Shown one piece after another: positions 53,180 to 61,809 of a DNA stretch of 64,000 nucleotides. The position numbers and the translations under genes are program-made. This DNA comes from Falsiroseomonas sp050563525 (GTDB taxonomy: Bacteria; Pseudomonadota; Alphaproteobacteria; Acetobacterales; Acetobacteraceae). Where the stretch lies: positions 450,533 to 514,532 of the forward strand of contig NZ_JBNXUN010000003.1 in NCBI RefSeq assembly GCF_050563525.1, given 5' to 3'. A model generated the notes under the pieces. It saw only the letters and a list, made by a program, of their open reading frames with translations. It had not been told where the DNA came from and did not search any database. Numbering within the stretch: the first letter of the stretch is position 1; the number at the start of each line of letters is the position of its first letter.

Positions 53180-53635
53180 ATGGACGCCATCGACAAACGT
53201 ATCCTCCGCGCCCTCGCACGCAAGGGGCGGCTGACCAACGCGGAGTTGGCCGAGGAAGTGGGACTTTCAGCCTCCCCCTGCTGGACCCGGGTGCGGCGGC
53301 TGGAACAGGCCGGCACGATCCGCGGCTATGCCGCCCTCCTCGACCAGGCGGCGCTTGGCCTGCCTGATACCGTGTTCATCGAGGTGATGATGGAGCGCCA
53401 CGACGAAGAAAGCCTGCGCCGGTTCGAGGAGGCGGTTCAGGCGATCCCGGAGGTGCTGGAATGCCACCTCGTGACGGGGGAGTACGATTTCATGATCAAG
53501 GCGGCGGTCGGCGGCACCGTCGGGTACGAGCGCCTGCTACGGGACCGCCTGTATCGCCTGCCGGGAATCCGCCACACCCGCAGCAGTTTCGCGCTGCGGT
53601 GCCTGAAGCAGGAATTGTCCCCGATGCCGATCTGA
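53180..53635 (+). CDS. Lrp/AsnC-family transcriptional regulator
   Basis: A 151-residue regulator. The helix-turn-helix is at about residues 18-42 (LTNAELAEEVGLSASPCWTR). The RAM ligand domain follows, with VIFIEV-like strands and the ligand loop VTGEYDFMIKAAV. It probably senses an amino acid and controls the divergent iorAB and acyl-CoA dehydrogenase genes. ATG 53180 begins at the conserved MDAIDKRILRAL. Confidence 0.93.
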   Translation: MDAIDKRILRALARKGRLTNAELAEEVGLSASPCWTRVRRLEQAGTIRGYAALLDQAALGLPDTVFIEVMMERHDEESLRRFEEAVQAIPEVLECHLVTGEYDFMIKAAVGGTVGYERLLRDRLYRLPGIRHTRSSFALRCLKQELSPMPI

Positions 53636-53664
53636 CGCCAGGCTGGCCAAACGGCCGCTGCGCC

Positions 53665-53853
53665 TCAGCGCCTGCCGGGACGTGCGCGACCCTCGGCCGA
53701 ATCGAAGTGAAGCTTGACCATGAACAGGCCGAACAGCACGCCGAAGCCGAACAAAGCGAGACCGAAGATCGAGAGGCTCGCTTCCTGCGCCGCCGCCGCG
53801 GCGGCAAGCCCGACCAGGGAGATGATGGCGGATAGCGCGACGGAGTAGATCAT
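53665..53853 (-). CDS. Small two-helix membrane protein coupled to ccoS
   Basis: A 62-residue protein. It starts MIYSVALSAIISLVGLAAAA, a membrane helix, and has a second helix (SIFGLALFGFGVLFGLFMV, residues 28-46), then the basic tail AEGRARPGRR. The ATG overlaps the ccoS stop as ATGA, so it is translated with the cbb3 genes. No family recognised. Two-helix, oxidase-linked proteins often assist assembly or stabilise a subunit, but that is inferred from place alone. Confidence 0.7.
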   Translation of the reverse strand: MIYSVALSAIISLVGLAAAAAAQEASLSIFGLALFGFGVLFGLFMVKLHFDSAEGRARPGRR

Positions 53854-54014
53854 GGGGAAGTGTCTTTCCTGTTGTACTGATCGTCGAAAAGAATCCGCGA
53901 CGCGGCACCGTCGAGGTCTTCGTACTGCCTGCTGTGCAGCATCCAGAGAAACAGGCCGAGGCCGAGCAGGCCCAGACCTAGCGCCGCTGGAATCAGCAGG
54001 ATCAATGCGTTCAT
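53850..54014 (-). CDS. ccoS: Cytochrome cbb3 oxidase assembly protein CcoS
   Basis: A 54-residue single-helix protein read by hand. It runs MNALILLIPAALGLGLLGLG and then LFLWMLHSRQYEDLDGAA, a hydrophobic helix followed by the conserved YEDLDG(AA) segment of CcoS. CcoS is needed for cofactor loading into the oxidase. The ATG overlaps the ccoI stop and its TGA overlaps the next ATG. Confidence 0.9.
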   Translation of the reverse strand: MNALILLIPAALGLGLLGLGLFLWMLHSRQYEDLDGAASRILFDDQYNRKDTSP

Positions 54015-56377
54015 GGCTGCGGATCGCTCCCGGCGCGGAGGGCGTTGAGGATCACGATGATCGAGCTGCTGGCCATGACGACCGCTGCGACCAACGGCGT
54101 CACGTAGCCCAACACGGCGGCCGGCACCGCTACGACGTTGTAGGTCAGGCTGAACGCGATGTTCTGGCGCGCCAGGCTCTGCGCGCGGCGTGCCACGTGG
54201 ATGGCGAAGGGCAGTGCCACAAGCCCCCCCCCGAGCAGCACGATGTCGGACGCCGCCTGGGCAACTCCCGCGGCGTTCGCGGGGCTGGCGGAGACATGGG
54301 CGAGGCTCAGGGCACCGGCATCATTGATGCCATCGCCAACCATGAGCGGCCTTAGCCCGGTCGCCCGCAGCGCCTCCACGCGCGACGCCTTGGCAGTGGG
54401 TGCCATGCGGGCCTGCCAATGCCCGACGCCCGTCTGTTCGGCCGCTGCCTGGACCACCTCCGGCGCGTCGCCGGACAGGATCTCCGTCGCCAGCCCAAGG
54501 TCATGCATCGATGCCACAACCTGGCTCGACTCCGGCCGAAGCTGGTCCCGGAAACGGAACCGCGCGGGCTCCTGGCCTGGCCGCGACAGGAACATCGTCA
54601 TCTCGGCACCAGGCGCCTCGGGCAGGCCACAGAATGCTGCGCTGCCCAAGCGGACCTCACCGAGCCGGAGGCCGTTGCCCGAAATCTCCGCAACGCCTGG
54701 CAAGGCCGGCGCATCCGGACAGATGCGCGCGAGGGCCAGCGCGAGCGGGTGCCGGCTGGCCCGCGCCATGCTGGCTGCCAAGCGTAGCGTCGCCGGGTCG
54801 TGAGGGTGGTCCAACAGCAGTTCCGGCTGGCCTGTCGTCAGCGTCCCGGTCTTGTCCAGCAACGCGTAGTCTGCTGTCGCCAAGCGTTCCAGCGCGGTCG
54901 GTGATGCCACGAGGATACCGCGCCGGAACAGCGCGCCGGCCGCGGCGACCTGCACGGCGGGCACCGCGATGGCCAGGCCACAGGGGCAGGTCACGATCAG
55001 GGCGGCAACCGCCGGCACCAGGGCCGCCTGCCAGTCAATTCCGACGCCCAGCCACCAGCCCAGGAAGGTCATGGCGGCAATGACGTGCACGGTCGGCACA
55101 TAGATCCGCGCCGCGCGATCGGCGATGGAGACGAAGCGCCCCCTGCCCTGCTCGGCCCGTTCCAATAGCCGCCCTAGCGCCGCCAGCGATCCCTCCCGCA
55201 AGGCGGCGCTGACCCGCATGAGGAACGCCGCCCCCATGTTGATCGCGCCTGCCGGCAGCGCCTGCCCGGCGGCAAGTCTCCGGGGCACGGATTCGCCGGT
55301 CGTTGGGCTCATGTCGAGCACCACGTCCACCTCGGACACACCGTCGAGCCGCAGGCGCTCCCCGGCCGCCACGCAAACCAGGTCGCCGGCCCGGACCTGC
55401 TCGGCCTGAACCTCTCGCGCTCGGCCGCCATCATCCTGCACGGTCACGGTACCGTCCTGCAGGGCCAGCAGTTCCGCCACGGCCTGCCCCGCCTTGCGCC
55501 GCATACGGCGATCGAGCAAGCGGCCTGCCAGGAGCAGCGCCAGCAGGCTGGTGGCGCCATCGAACCAGGTGTAGGGACCGTTCCGCAGCACCTCGCTGAG
55601 GCTCATCGCAGTGGTCGCAATAACGCCTAGCGAGACGGCCAGGTCCATGTTCGTCCGGCCGGTCCGCGCCGCATGCCAGGCCGAACGATAGAAGGGCATC
55701 CCGGCGACCAGCACCGTCGGTAGTGCGATCAGCGCGGCAAGCCAGTGCATCAAGGCCCGGGTCTGCTCGCCCATGTCGCCGCCAACCCAGACGGCGACGG
55801 AGACGAGCATGACATTCATCGACCCGAAGGCGGCGATGCCAAGGGCCCGCAGCAGCGCCTGGCCCTCTGCGTCTTCCGTGGCGCGCAGGCAGGCGGGTGA
55901 CCAGGGCGCGACGCGGAAGCCGAGCCGTACGATCAGCGCCGCGAAGTCTCGTGCCCGGTTCGCTTCCCCGCGCCAGGTGATGCTCAGGCGCCGCGTGGAG
56001 AGGTTGGCGCGCGCACGCATGACATCCGGCTCGGTCGCCAGCGCCTGCTCCACCAGCCAGACGCAGGCGCCGCAGCTGAGGCCGCAGATCATGAGCTCAA
56101 GGCGATGCAAGCCGCCCGCCGTCTCGGTGGCGAGGGATGCGGCGTCGAAGGTTGGCGCCGCGTCCGGCGCCTTAAGGGACGCGGCCGAGGCATCGCGTCG
56201 CAGGTAGAAGGCATCCAGGCCGAGTCCCTGGACCAGGGCATGTGCGCCTGCGCAGCCATCGCAGCAGAAATCCCCCTGCCCGGGAATCAGTGCCGCACCG
56301 CAATGCCGGCACCCGGCCAGGGAATGGCCTACCGGCGCCTTCTGGAAGCGCTGCCCCGCGAAGGCTTCTGCGGTCAC
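54011..56377 (-). CDS. ccoI: Copper-translocating P-type ATPase of cbb3 oxidase biogenesis
   Basis: A 788-residue P1B-type ATPase supplying copper to the CcoN subunit. The N-terminus has a Cys-rich knuckle (CRHCG, FCCDGC, residues 23-42). The metal-binding domain has CGLSCGACVW (Cys98, Cys102, Cys105). The core has TGES, the CPC motif (CPCGLAI, near 462), DKTGTLTTG (near 507) and VGDGINDAGAL. The GTG start at 56377 overlaps the ccoH stop as GTGA; earlier in-frame starts lie inside ccoH. Confidence 0.93.
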   Translation of the reverse strand: MTAEAFAGQRFQKAPVGHSLAGCRHCGAALIPGQGDFCCDGCAGAHALVQGLGLDAFYLRRDASAASLKAPDAAPTFDAASLATETAGGLHRLELMICGLSCGACVWLVEQALATEPDVMRARANLSTRRLSITWRGEANRARDFAALIVRLGFRVAPWSPACLRATEDAEGQALLRALGIAAFGSMNVMLVSVAVWVGGDMGEQTRALMHWLAALIALPTVLVAGMPFYRSAWHAARTGRTNMDLAVSLGVIATTAMSLSEVLRNGPYTWFDGATSLLALLLAGRLLDRRMRRKAGQAVAELLALQDGTVTVQDDGGRAREVQAEQVRAGDLVCVAAGERLRLDGVSEVDVVLDMSPTTGESVPRRLAAGQALPAGAINMGAAFLMRVSAALREGSLAALGRLLERAEQGRGRFVSIADRAARIYVPTVHVIAAMTFLGWWLGVGIDWQAALVPAVAALIVTCPCGLAIAVPAVQVAAAGALFRRGILVASPTALERLATADYALLDKTGTLTTGQPELLLDHPHDPATLRLAASMARASRHPLALALARICPDAPALPGVAEISGNGLRLGEVRLGSAAFCGLPEAPGAEMTMFLSRPGQEPARFRFRDQLRPESSQVVASMHDLGLATEILSGDAPEVVQAAAEQTGVGHWQARMAPTAKASRVEALRATGLRPLMVGDGINDAGALSLAHVSASPANAAGVAQAASDIVLLGGGLVALPFAIHVARRAQSLARQNIAFSLTYNVVAVPAAVLGYVTPLVAAVVMASSSIIVILNALRAGSDPQP

Positions 56378-56853
56378 GAGACGATGATCCGGCGACGGAC
56401 TTCGAATACCTGGCCGCCCGGACCCAGCAGGCGAAGCCGTGCCTCCCATTGTCCGGGACGGGCTGGCTGGGCGTGGGCCACGTAGGTTGCGTTGCCGGCT
56501 GCGCGGAACGTCAGCGGGTGCTCGGACCCTTCCAACGGGCGCACGAGGACTCCCTCCCAGGCGCCCGCCAGCGGGCGTCCGTCTCGGTCGACCGCGGCGA
56601 CGAGGAGAACGCCGTGCTCCCAGCGCACCTCCGCCTGCCATCCCAGGGCATCCTGCCGCGCGGCCGTCTCGAGCACGCGGTTGTAGGTACGTCCGCGGTC
56701 AAAGGACCGGCCGACCGTAACGCCGGTGAAGGTGGACAGCGCGGCGTAGACAAGGCCGCCATTCACCACGACGACCAGCAGCATTCCGCCTACGAAGATC
56801 CATGGAATCCAGAGGCTGCGCCGAGGCTGCGCGTCGCGTGCGGAGTGACTCAT
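56374..56853 (-). CDS. ccoH: FixH/CcoH family protein
   Basis: A 159-residue protein with one N-terminal membrane helix (SLWIPWIFVGGMLLVVVVN) and a periplasmic domain with the FixH pattern GRTYNRVLETAARQDALGW. It helps stabilise and mature the cbb3 oxidase. The ATG overlaps the ccoG stop and its end overlaps the ccoI GTG, in the standard G-H-I order. Confidence 0.9.
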   Translation of the reverse strand: MSHSARDAQPRRSLWIPWIFVGGMLLVVVVNGGLVYAALSTFTGVTVGRSFDRGRTYNRVLETAARQDALGWQAEVRWEHGVLLVAAVDRDGRPLAGAWEGVLVRPLEGSEHPLTFRAAGNATYVAHAQPARPGQWEARLRLLGPGGQVFEVRRRIIVS

Positions 56854-58337
56854 GGCTTGGGTCCCAGCAGAATGCTGCGTTCCGACGCAGCAATGTTGCC
56901 TTGGCTGTCCCGCAGGCGGAAGGTGACGTCGGATGACTGACGCTGCGAAGGGCCGGCTGGCTGCGTCACCAGCACGCGCCACTGCGTGATTCCATCAGGC
57001 CGCGTTGTGACGGCGAAGCGATTGGCCCCGAGAGGCGCACCCTCCTGCACCTGCATCTGCACCGGCACGGATGCCTCGATCTCAAGCGCGAGTTCCGAGA
57101 CATCCCGCGTCTTGTTCGCGATCTTGAGGGTGAAGGCATTGCGCACCGAGCCATCTGCCAGTGCAATGAACAGCGGGGCGCGGTCGCGCAGCACTGATAG
57201 CGTCACGGCTTCACGCGTCAGGAACGCACCCGCCATGATACCCGCAACGGTCGTCAACATCGCCGCGTACAAAAGCGTGCGCGGCCGGAGGAAACGCGGC
57301 CTGCTGCGTGCCGCCATGCCTGCGGTCTGGCGTGCAGGTCCGGGCGGCACGGAAGCCGAGGCTGCCGTCGAGGCCGCCAGATTGGCCAATGTCTCGAACG
57401 CCACAAGGCCCTTCGGCCGATCAAGGCGCTTCATGATGTCGTCGCAGGCATCAATGCAAAGGCCGCAGCCGATGCATTCCAGCTGCTGCCCATCCCTGAT
57501 GTCGATACCGGTCGGGCAGACGTTCACGCAGGCGCGGCAATCGACGCAGTCGCCAATGCTGTGCTTCGTCGCCTTGCCGCGCGGCTCCCCACGCCAGTCG
57601 CGATAGGTCACGACGAGGGAGTTCTCGTCCAGCATGGCGGCCTGGAACCGCGGCCACGGGCACATGTAGGTGCAGACCTGCTCCCGGGCCCAGCCGGCCA
57701 GCAGGTAGGTGGTGCCGGTGAACAGCGCGAAGAAAAAATAGACCTCGACCGAAGCCTGCCCGGTCAGCACCTCGCGCACCACCGTCGGCGCATCGTTAAA
57801 ATACATGATCCAGGCGCCGCCCGTCGTTGCGGCGATCAGCAACCATGCCGCATGGGTGGCGCCCTTCTTGCGCAGCTTGGCAGGGCTCCAAGGCGCCTTG
57901 TCCAGGCGCATGCGCTCGTTGCGATCGCCCTGGATGCGACGCTCAACCCACATGAACAGGTCAGTCCAGACCGTCTGTGGGCATGCAAAGCCGCACCAGA
58001 CTCGCCCGAAGAGGCTGGTCGCGACGAACAAGCCAATGGCTGCGAGGACCAGGAGCCCCGTGAGGAAATAGACCTCCTGCGGCCAGATTTCGATGAAGAA
58101 GAAGAACAGGCGGCCGTGCCCGATATCCACCAGTACAGCCTGGTCCGGCGCGCCCGGACCGCGATCCCAGCGCAGCCACGGCACGAGGTAGTAGGCAGCG
58201 AGGCACAGGATGAGAATCAACCACTTCCACGTCCGAACCGTACCGGTCACTGCCTTTGGATAGACCCGCTGCCTGGCCGCATACAGCGGCGTATTGGCTG
58301 CGGCCTGCAGGCGTTCGGGCGGATGAACGGTTGTCAT
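56850..58337 (-). CDS. ccoG: Cytochrome c oxidase accessory protein CcoG (RdxA/FixG)
   Basis: A 495-residue membrane ferredoxin-like protein that acts in copper reduction for the oxidase. The N-terminal membrane part includes FGRVWCGFACPQTVWTDLFM. Two [4Fe-4S] motifs are seen as CVDCRACVNVCPTGIDI and CIGCGLCIDACDDIM. The C-terminal IgG-like domain lies in the periplasm. The ATG at 58337 (MTTVHPPERL) begins 20 bases after ccoP. Confidence 0.93.
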   Translation of the reverse strand: MTTVHPPERLQAAANTPLYAARQRVYPKAVTGTVRTWKWLILILCLAAYYLVPWLRWDRGPGAPDQAVLVDIGHGRLFFFFIEIWPQEVYFLTGLLVLAAIGLFVATSLFGRVWCGFACPQTVWTDLFMWVERRIQGDRNERMRLDKAPWSPAKLRKKGATHAAWLLIAATTGGAWIMYFNDAPTVVREVLTGQASVEVYFFFALFTGTTYLLAGWAREQVCTYMCPWPRFQAAMLDENSLVVTYRDWRGEPRGKATKHSIGDCVDCRACVNVCPTGIDIRDGQQLECIGCGLCIDACDDIMKRLDRPKGLVAFETLANLAASTAASASVPPGPARQTAGMAARSRPRFLRPRTLLYAAMLTTVAGIMAGAFLTREAVTLSVLRDRAPLFIALADGSVRNAFTLKIANKTRDVSELALEIEASVPVQMQVQEGAPLGANRFAVTTRPDGITQWRVLVTQPAGPSQRQSSDVTFRLRDSQGNIAASERSILLGPKP

Positions 58338-58357
58338 GATCCGGTGCTCACCCTGCC

Positions 58358-59230
58358 CTAGTTCTCGCCGCCACCGAGCGCATGCACGTAGACGGTGAGC
58401 ATGTTGACGACTGCCGGGTCCAGCCGCCCGCGCCAGGACGGCATCACGCCGGCGCGGCTGTAGGCGATGGTCTGGATGATCGCGGCCTTGTCGCCGCCAT
58501 AGAGCCATATGCGGTCAGCGAGATTGGGCGCGCCGACATCGCGATTCCCGGCGCCTGCGTCGCCGTGGCAGGCAGCGCAGTTCTCTGCGTACAGGGCCGC
58601 GCCGCGCTGCGCTGCCGTCATGTCATCCGCTCGGCCGCTGAGCGACAGCACGAACTCCGCCGTATCGCTCACCTGCGCGCGGGTCAGAACGCCGTCGGCG
58701 AGGAAGCGCGGCATCATGCTGATGCGCTCCTCATCGCTTTCGCCAGCGCGCACGCCGTGCGCAATGGTGCTACGAATGGCGTCGTGCGTTCCGCCCCAGA
58801 TCCAGTCGTCATCGGCCAGGGAAGGAAAGCCGCCAGCGGCACCCTGCCCGCCAGCGCCGTGGCAGCCGGCACAGTTGTTGGCGAAGGCGATGCGGCCACC
58901 GGCCACGGCAAAGCCCCGCATTTCGGAATCAGCCGCGATCTGCTGCGGCGTTGCGGCACGGATCCGCGCCATTATCGGTGCCATCCGCGCATCGGCTTCC
59001 CGCACATCCCTCACGACCGCTTCGCGCGCGATCCAGCCCGACACGCCAGTCGCACCCTGGAACGGGAAGGCCGGGTAGATGACGACCCAGACTGCCGCGA
59101 AGGCGATGCAGGCATAGAAGGTGTAGAGCCACCACTTGGGTAGCGGATTGTTCAGCTCGCGGACGCCGTCCCATTCATGGCCCGTCGTCTCCGTGCCGGT
59201 CAGGCTGTCCTTCTCGATCTTGGTCGGCAT
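58358..59230 (-). CDS. ccoP: Cytochrome cbb3 oxidase diheme subunit CcoP
   Basis: A 290-residue membrane-anchored diheme cytochrome c. The N-terminal part includes HEWDGVRELNNPLPKWWL and one helix. The two heme sites are CAGCH (120-124) and CAACH (218-222), with distal Met residues in MPRFL and MPSWRG. It receives electrons from soluble cytochromes. It lies ten bases after ccoQ. Confidence 0.96.
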   Translation of the reverse strand: MPTKIEKDSLTGTETTGHEWDGVRELNNPLPKWWLYTFYACIAFAAVWVVIYPAFPFQGATGVSGWIAREAVVRDVREADARMAPIMARIRAATPQQIAADSEMRGFAVAGGRIAFANNCAGCHGAGGQGAAGGFPSLADDDWIWGGTHDAIRSTIAHGVRAGESDEERISMMPRFLADGVLTRAQVSDTAEFVLSLSGRADDMTAAQRGAALYAENCAACHGDAGAGNRDVGAPNLADRIWLYGGDKAAIIQTIAYSRAGVMPSWRGRLDPAVVNMLTVYVHALGGGEN

Positions 59231-59240
59231 GTCGGTGTCC

Positions 59241-59408
59241 TCAGGGCCGGCGGTCGCGATGGTCGTCGCGGAAAGGTATCAGGCCTGCCTGATCCATCGT
59301 CTGCTTGCGGCCTGGCGCCATGACGCGGATCAGGATTCCGATGAACAGGACGAAGAACCAGACAACCCAGAGGGTGGAGAACAGCGGCTGCAGCGCGACA
59401 AGGTCCAT
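59241..59408 (-). CDS. ccoQ: Cytochrome cbb3 oxidase subunit CcoQ
   Basis: A 55-residue single-helix subunit (MDLVALQPLFSTLWVVWFFV). The tail APGRKQTMDQAGLIPFRDD is typical of CcoQ, which stabilises the complex. Two starts are possible: ATG 59408 with GAGGA eight bases upstream, used here, and GTG 59423, which overlaps the ccoO stop. Confidence 0.88.
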   Translation of the reverse strand: MDLVALQPLFSTLWVVWFFVLFIGILIRVMAPGRKQTMDQAGLIPFRDDHRDRRP

Positions 59409-59419
59409 CGTGCCGATCC

Positions 59420-60148
59420 TCACTGCTGCCGAAGCTGGTCGGGCGTGACGTCGCTGAAGCGGACGAGCGTCCCGAGCATCTGGAGGTAGGCGACCAACGC
59501 ATCCATCTCCGTCACCGCGGCCGGATTGCCGTCGAACAGGCCCTGCCTCGCGCGCGCATAGCGGCTTGCGAAGGCCGTCGGGTCGCGATCCGGCCTCGCC
59601 TGTGTTTCCAGGTCGGCCCGGGCATTGGCGATCATCTCGTCCGTGTAGGGCACACCGACGGCGCGCTGCGCGCGCAGGTTATCCGCGATATGGCGCGTGT
59701 TCAGCGGGCGGTCGAGGAAGGCGTAGGGCGGCATCACGCTTTCCGGCACCACGGCGCGTGGGCTGCGCAGATGCGCCACCTGCCAGTCATCCGAATAGCG
59801 GCCGCCGACCCGTGCGAGATCCGGCCCGGTTCGCTTCGAGCCCCACTGAAAGGGATGGTCGTAGATGCTCTCGGCGGCCAGGGAGTAGTGGCCGTACCGC
59901 TCCAGCTCGTCGCGGAACGGCCGCACCATCTGGCTGTGGCAGAGGTAGCAGCCCTCCCGCACGTAGATGTCGCGCCCGGCGAGTTCCAGCGGCGTGTAGG
60001 GACGGATTCCCTCCACCCGCTCGATGGTGCTCTCGACGGTGAACAGCGGCACGATCTGGGCCAAGCCGCCGATCGAGACCGTGATGAGCGTCAGGACGCC
60101 CATCAGGACCAGGTTCTTCTCAATGATCCCGTGGTTGAGCCAGCGCAT
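59420..60148 (-). CDS. ccoO: Cytochrome cbb3 oxidase monoheme subunit CcoO
   Basis: A 242-residue membrane-anchored monoheme cytochrome c. The N-terminal anchor is IEKNLVLMGVLTLITVSIGG. The heme site is CYLCH (67-71) in VREGCYLCHSQMVRPFRDE, and the distal Met is likely in PESVMPPYAFL. AGGAAAG lies before ATG 60148. Confidence 0.96.
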   Translation of the reverse strand: MRWLNHGIIEKNLVLMGVLTLITVSIGGLAQIVPLFTVESTIERVEGIRPYTPLELAGRDIYVREGCYLCHSQMVRPFRDELERYGHYSLAAESIYDHPFQWGSKRTGPDLARVGGRYSDDWQVAHLRSPRAVVPESVMPPYAFLDRPLNTRHIADNLRAQRAVGVPYTDEMIANARADLETQARPDRDPTAFASRYARARQGLFDGNPAAVTEMDALVAYLQMLGTLVRFSDVTPDQLRQQ

Positions 60149-60158
60149 CGGTCTTTCC

Positions 60159-61655
60159 TCACTCTGCCGGGACGGGAAGAACCGCACGCTGCGGGACACG
60201 GGACGGAGCTTCGTCCGCCACCTCCGTCCGCGTCACGGTCATCCACAGGTTGTAGGCCATGATCAGCGCGCCGCTCAGATACATCAGGCCGCCGAGCATG
60301 CGGATGACGTAGTAGGGGTGCATCGCGGCGACGCTCTCGATGAAGGCGTATTGCAGGAAGCCCAGCTCGTCATAGGCGCGCCACATCAGGCCCTGCAGGA
60401 TGCCCGAGACCCACATCGCGGTGATGTAGAGGACGATTCCGAGCGTCGCGATCCAGAAGTGCCAGGACACCAGCTTCTGGCTGTACAGCGCACGCTTTCC
60501 CCAGAGAACCGGGTACAGCCAGTACAGCGCACCGAAGGTGATGAAGCCGACCCAGCCCATGGCGCCGGAATGCACGTGGCCGATAGTCCAGTCGGTATAG
60601 TGAGACAGCGCGTTCACCGCCTTGATGGACATGACCGGCCCCTCAAAGGTCGACATGCCGTAGAAGCCGACGGCGGTGACGGAGAAGCGCAGGCCGGGGT
60701 CCGTTCGCAGCTTGTCCCAGGCGCCCGACAGCGTCATCAGGCCGTTGATCATGCCGCCCCAGGACGGCATCCAGAGCATGACAGAGAACACCATGCCCAG
60801 CGTCTGCGCCCAGTCCGGCAGCGCCGTGTAGTGCAGGTGATGCGGGCCGGCCCAGATGTAGAGGAAGATCAGTGACCAGAAGTGCACGATCGACAGGCGG
60901 TAGGAATAGACCGGCCGTTCCGCCTGCTTAGGAATGAAGTAGTACATCATCCCGAGGAAGCCGGCGGTCAGGAAGAAGCCGACCGCGTTGTGGCCGTACC
61001 ACCACTGGATCATCGCATCCTGCACGCCGGCGGCCAGGCCGTAGCTTTTCGCGTGGCCGAGCGTGATCGGCAGCGCCAGGTTGTTGACGATGTGCAGCAT
61101 CGCGACGGTGATGATGAAGGCGAGGTAGAACCAATTCGCCACATAGATATGCGGCTCCTCCCGCTTCACGATCGTGCCGCCGAAGGCGACCAGGTAGTGT
61201 ACCCAGACAACCGTCAGCCAGATGTCGACGAACCACTCGGGCTCCGCATATTCCTTGCCCTGCGTCACACCGAAGACGTAGCCCAGTGCCGCAGCAACGA
61301 TGAAGAACTGGTAGCCCCAGAACAGGAACCAGCCCATCGGCGCGCCACCGAACAGTGAGGCGCGACAGGTTCGCTGGACGACATAAAGGCTGGTGCAGAT
61401 CAGCGCATTGCCGCCGAAGGCGAAGATCACTGCGGAGGTGTGCACCGGCCGCAGCCGACCAAAGGTCGTCCATTCGAGGTCGAGGTTGAGCAGCGGCCAT
61501 GCCAGCTGGGAGGCGATGACAACGCCGACCAGGAACCCGACGACGCCCCAGAACATGGTCGCGATGGCAAAGGCGCGGATGGGGCCGTCCACATAGGGTT
61601 CGGCCTGCCCGGCAGTTCCACCTACCCAACCCGCACTGTCGCCCGTTGCAGCCAT
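60159..61655 (-). CDS. ccoN: Cytochrome cbb3 oxidase catalytic subunit CcoN
   Basis: A 498-residue heme-copper oxidase subunit I of C type, with about twelve membrane helices. The low-spin heme and heme b3/CuB His ligands are in RPVHTSAVIFAFGGNAL, WWYGHNAVGFFLTAGFLG, YIWAGPHHLHYTALPDW and WTIGHVHSGAMGWVGF. The ATG at 61655 has GGGAGAA seven bases upstream and is preferred to ATG 61673. It opens the ccoNOQPGHIS operon, controlled by the FNR/FixK box at 61740. Confidence 0.96.
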   Translation of the reverse strand: MAATGDSAGWVGGTAGQAEPYVDGPIRAFAIATMFWGVVGFLVGVVIASQLAWPLLNLDLEWTTFGRLRPVHTSAVIFAFGGNALICTSLYVVQRTCRASLFGGAPMGWFLFWGYQFFIVAAALGYVFGVTQGKEYAEPEWFVDIWLTVVWVHYLVAFGGTIVKREEPHIYVANWFYLAFIITVAMLHIVNNLALPITLGHAKSYGLAAGVQDAMIQWWYGHNAVGFFLTAGFLGMMYYFIPKQAERPVYSYRLSIVHFWSLIFLYIWAGPHHLHYTALPDWAQTLGMVFSVMLWMPSWGGMINGLMTLSGAWDKLRTDPGLRFSVTAVGFYGMSTFEGPVMSIKAVNALSHYTDWTIGHVHSGAMGWVGFITFGALYWLYPVLWGKRALYSQKLVSWHFWIATLGIVLYITAMWVSGILQGLMWRAYDELGFLQYAFIESVAAMHPYYVIRMLGGLMYLSGALIMAYNLWMTVTRTEVADEAPSRVPQRAVLPVPAE

Positions 61656-61739
61656 GGCAAAATTCTCCCGCATCCAGTCGGGCCGCTAGCTTGGGCGCGG
61701 CACCTGGGTGGAGATGACATCGCAGAAGGTCGCCCGTCC

Positions 61740-61753
61740 TTGATCCGGATCAA
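61740..61753. promoter_or_regulatory. FNR/FixK/Anr binding site (TTGATCCGGATCAA)
   Basis: A perfect palindrome matching the TTGAT-N4-ATCAA consensus, in the 154-base region between the divergent ccoN and DUF2189 starts. On the ccoN side TGTCAT (61714-61719) lies about 30 bases from its centre. On the other side TATATC (61776-61781) lies about 32 bases away. Both distances fit a site near -41.5, so one box could activate both promoters under low oxygen. Confidence 0.85.
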
Positions 61754-61775
61754 CCCGGCGGTCGTGGTCCTGCTC

Positions 61776-61781
61776 TATATC
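61776..61781 (+). promoter_or_regulatory. -10 element of the DUF2189 gene
   Basis: TATATC within TCTATATC, centred 32 bases from the FNR box, giving a start near 61788 and a class II activator layout. Inferred from spacing. Confidence 0.5.
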
Positions 61782-61809
61782 TGTGGCAACGCAGCGAAAG
61801 ATGTGGGCC

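Noticed and set aside
54011..56641. Longer CcoI of 876 residues
   Set aside because: The first 88 codons are the wrong frame of ccoH. The GTG at 56377 overlaps the ccoH stop in the pattern used across the operon.
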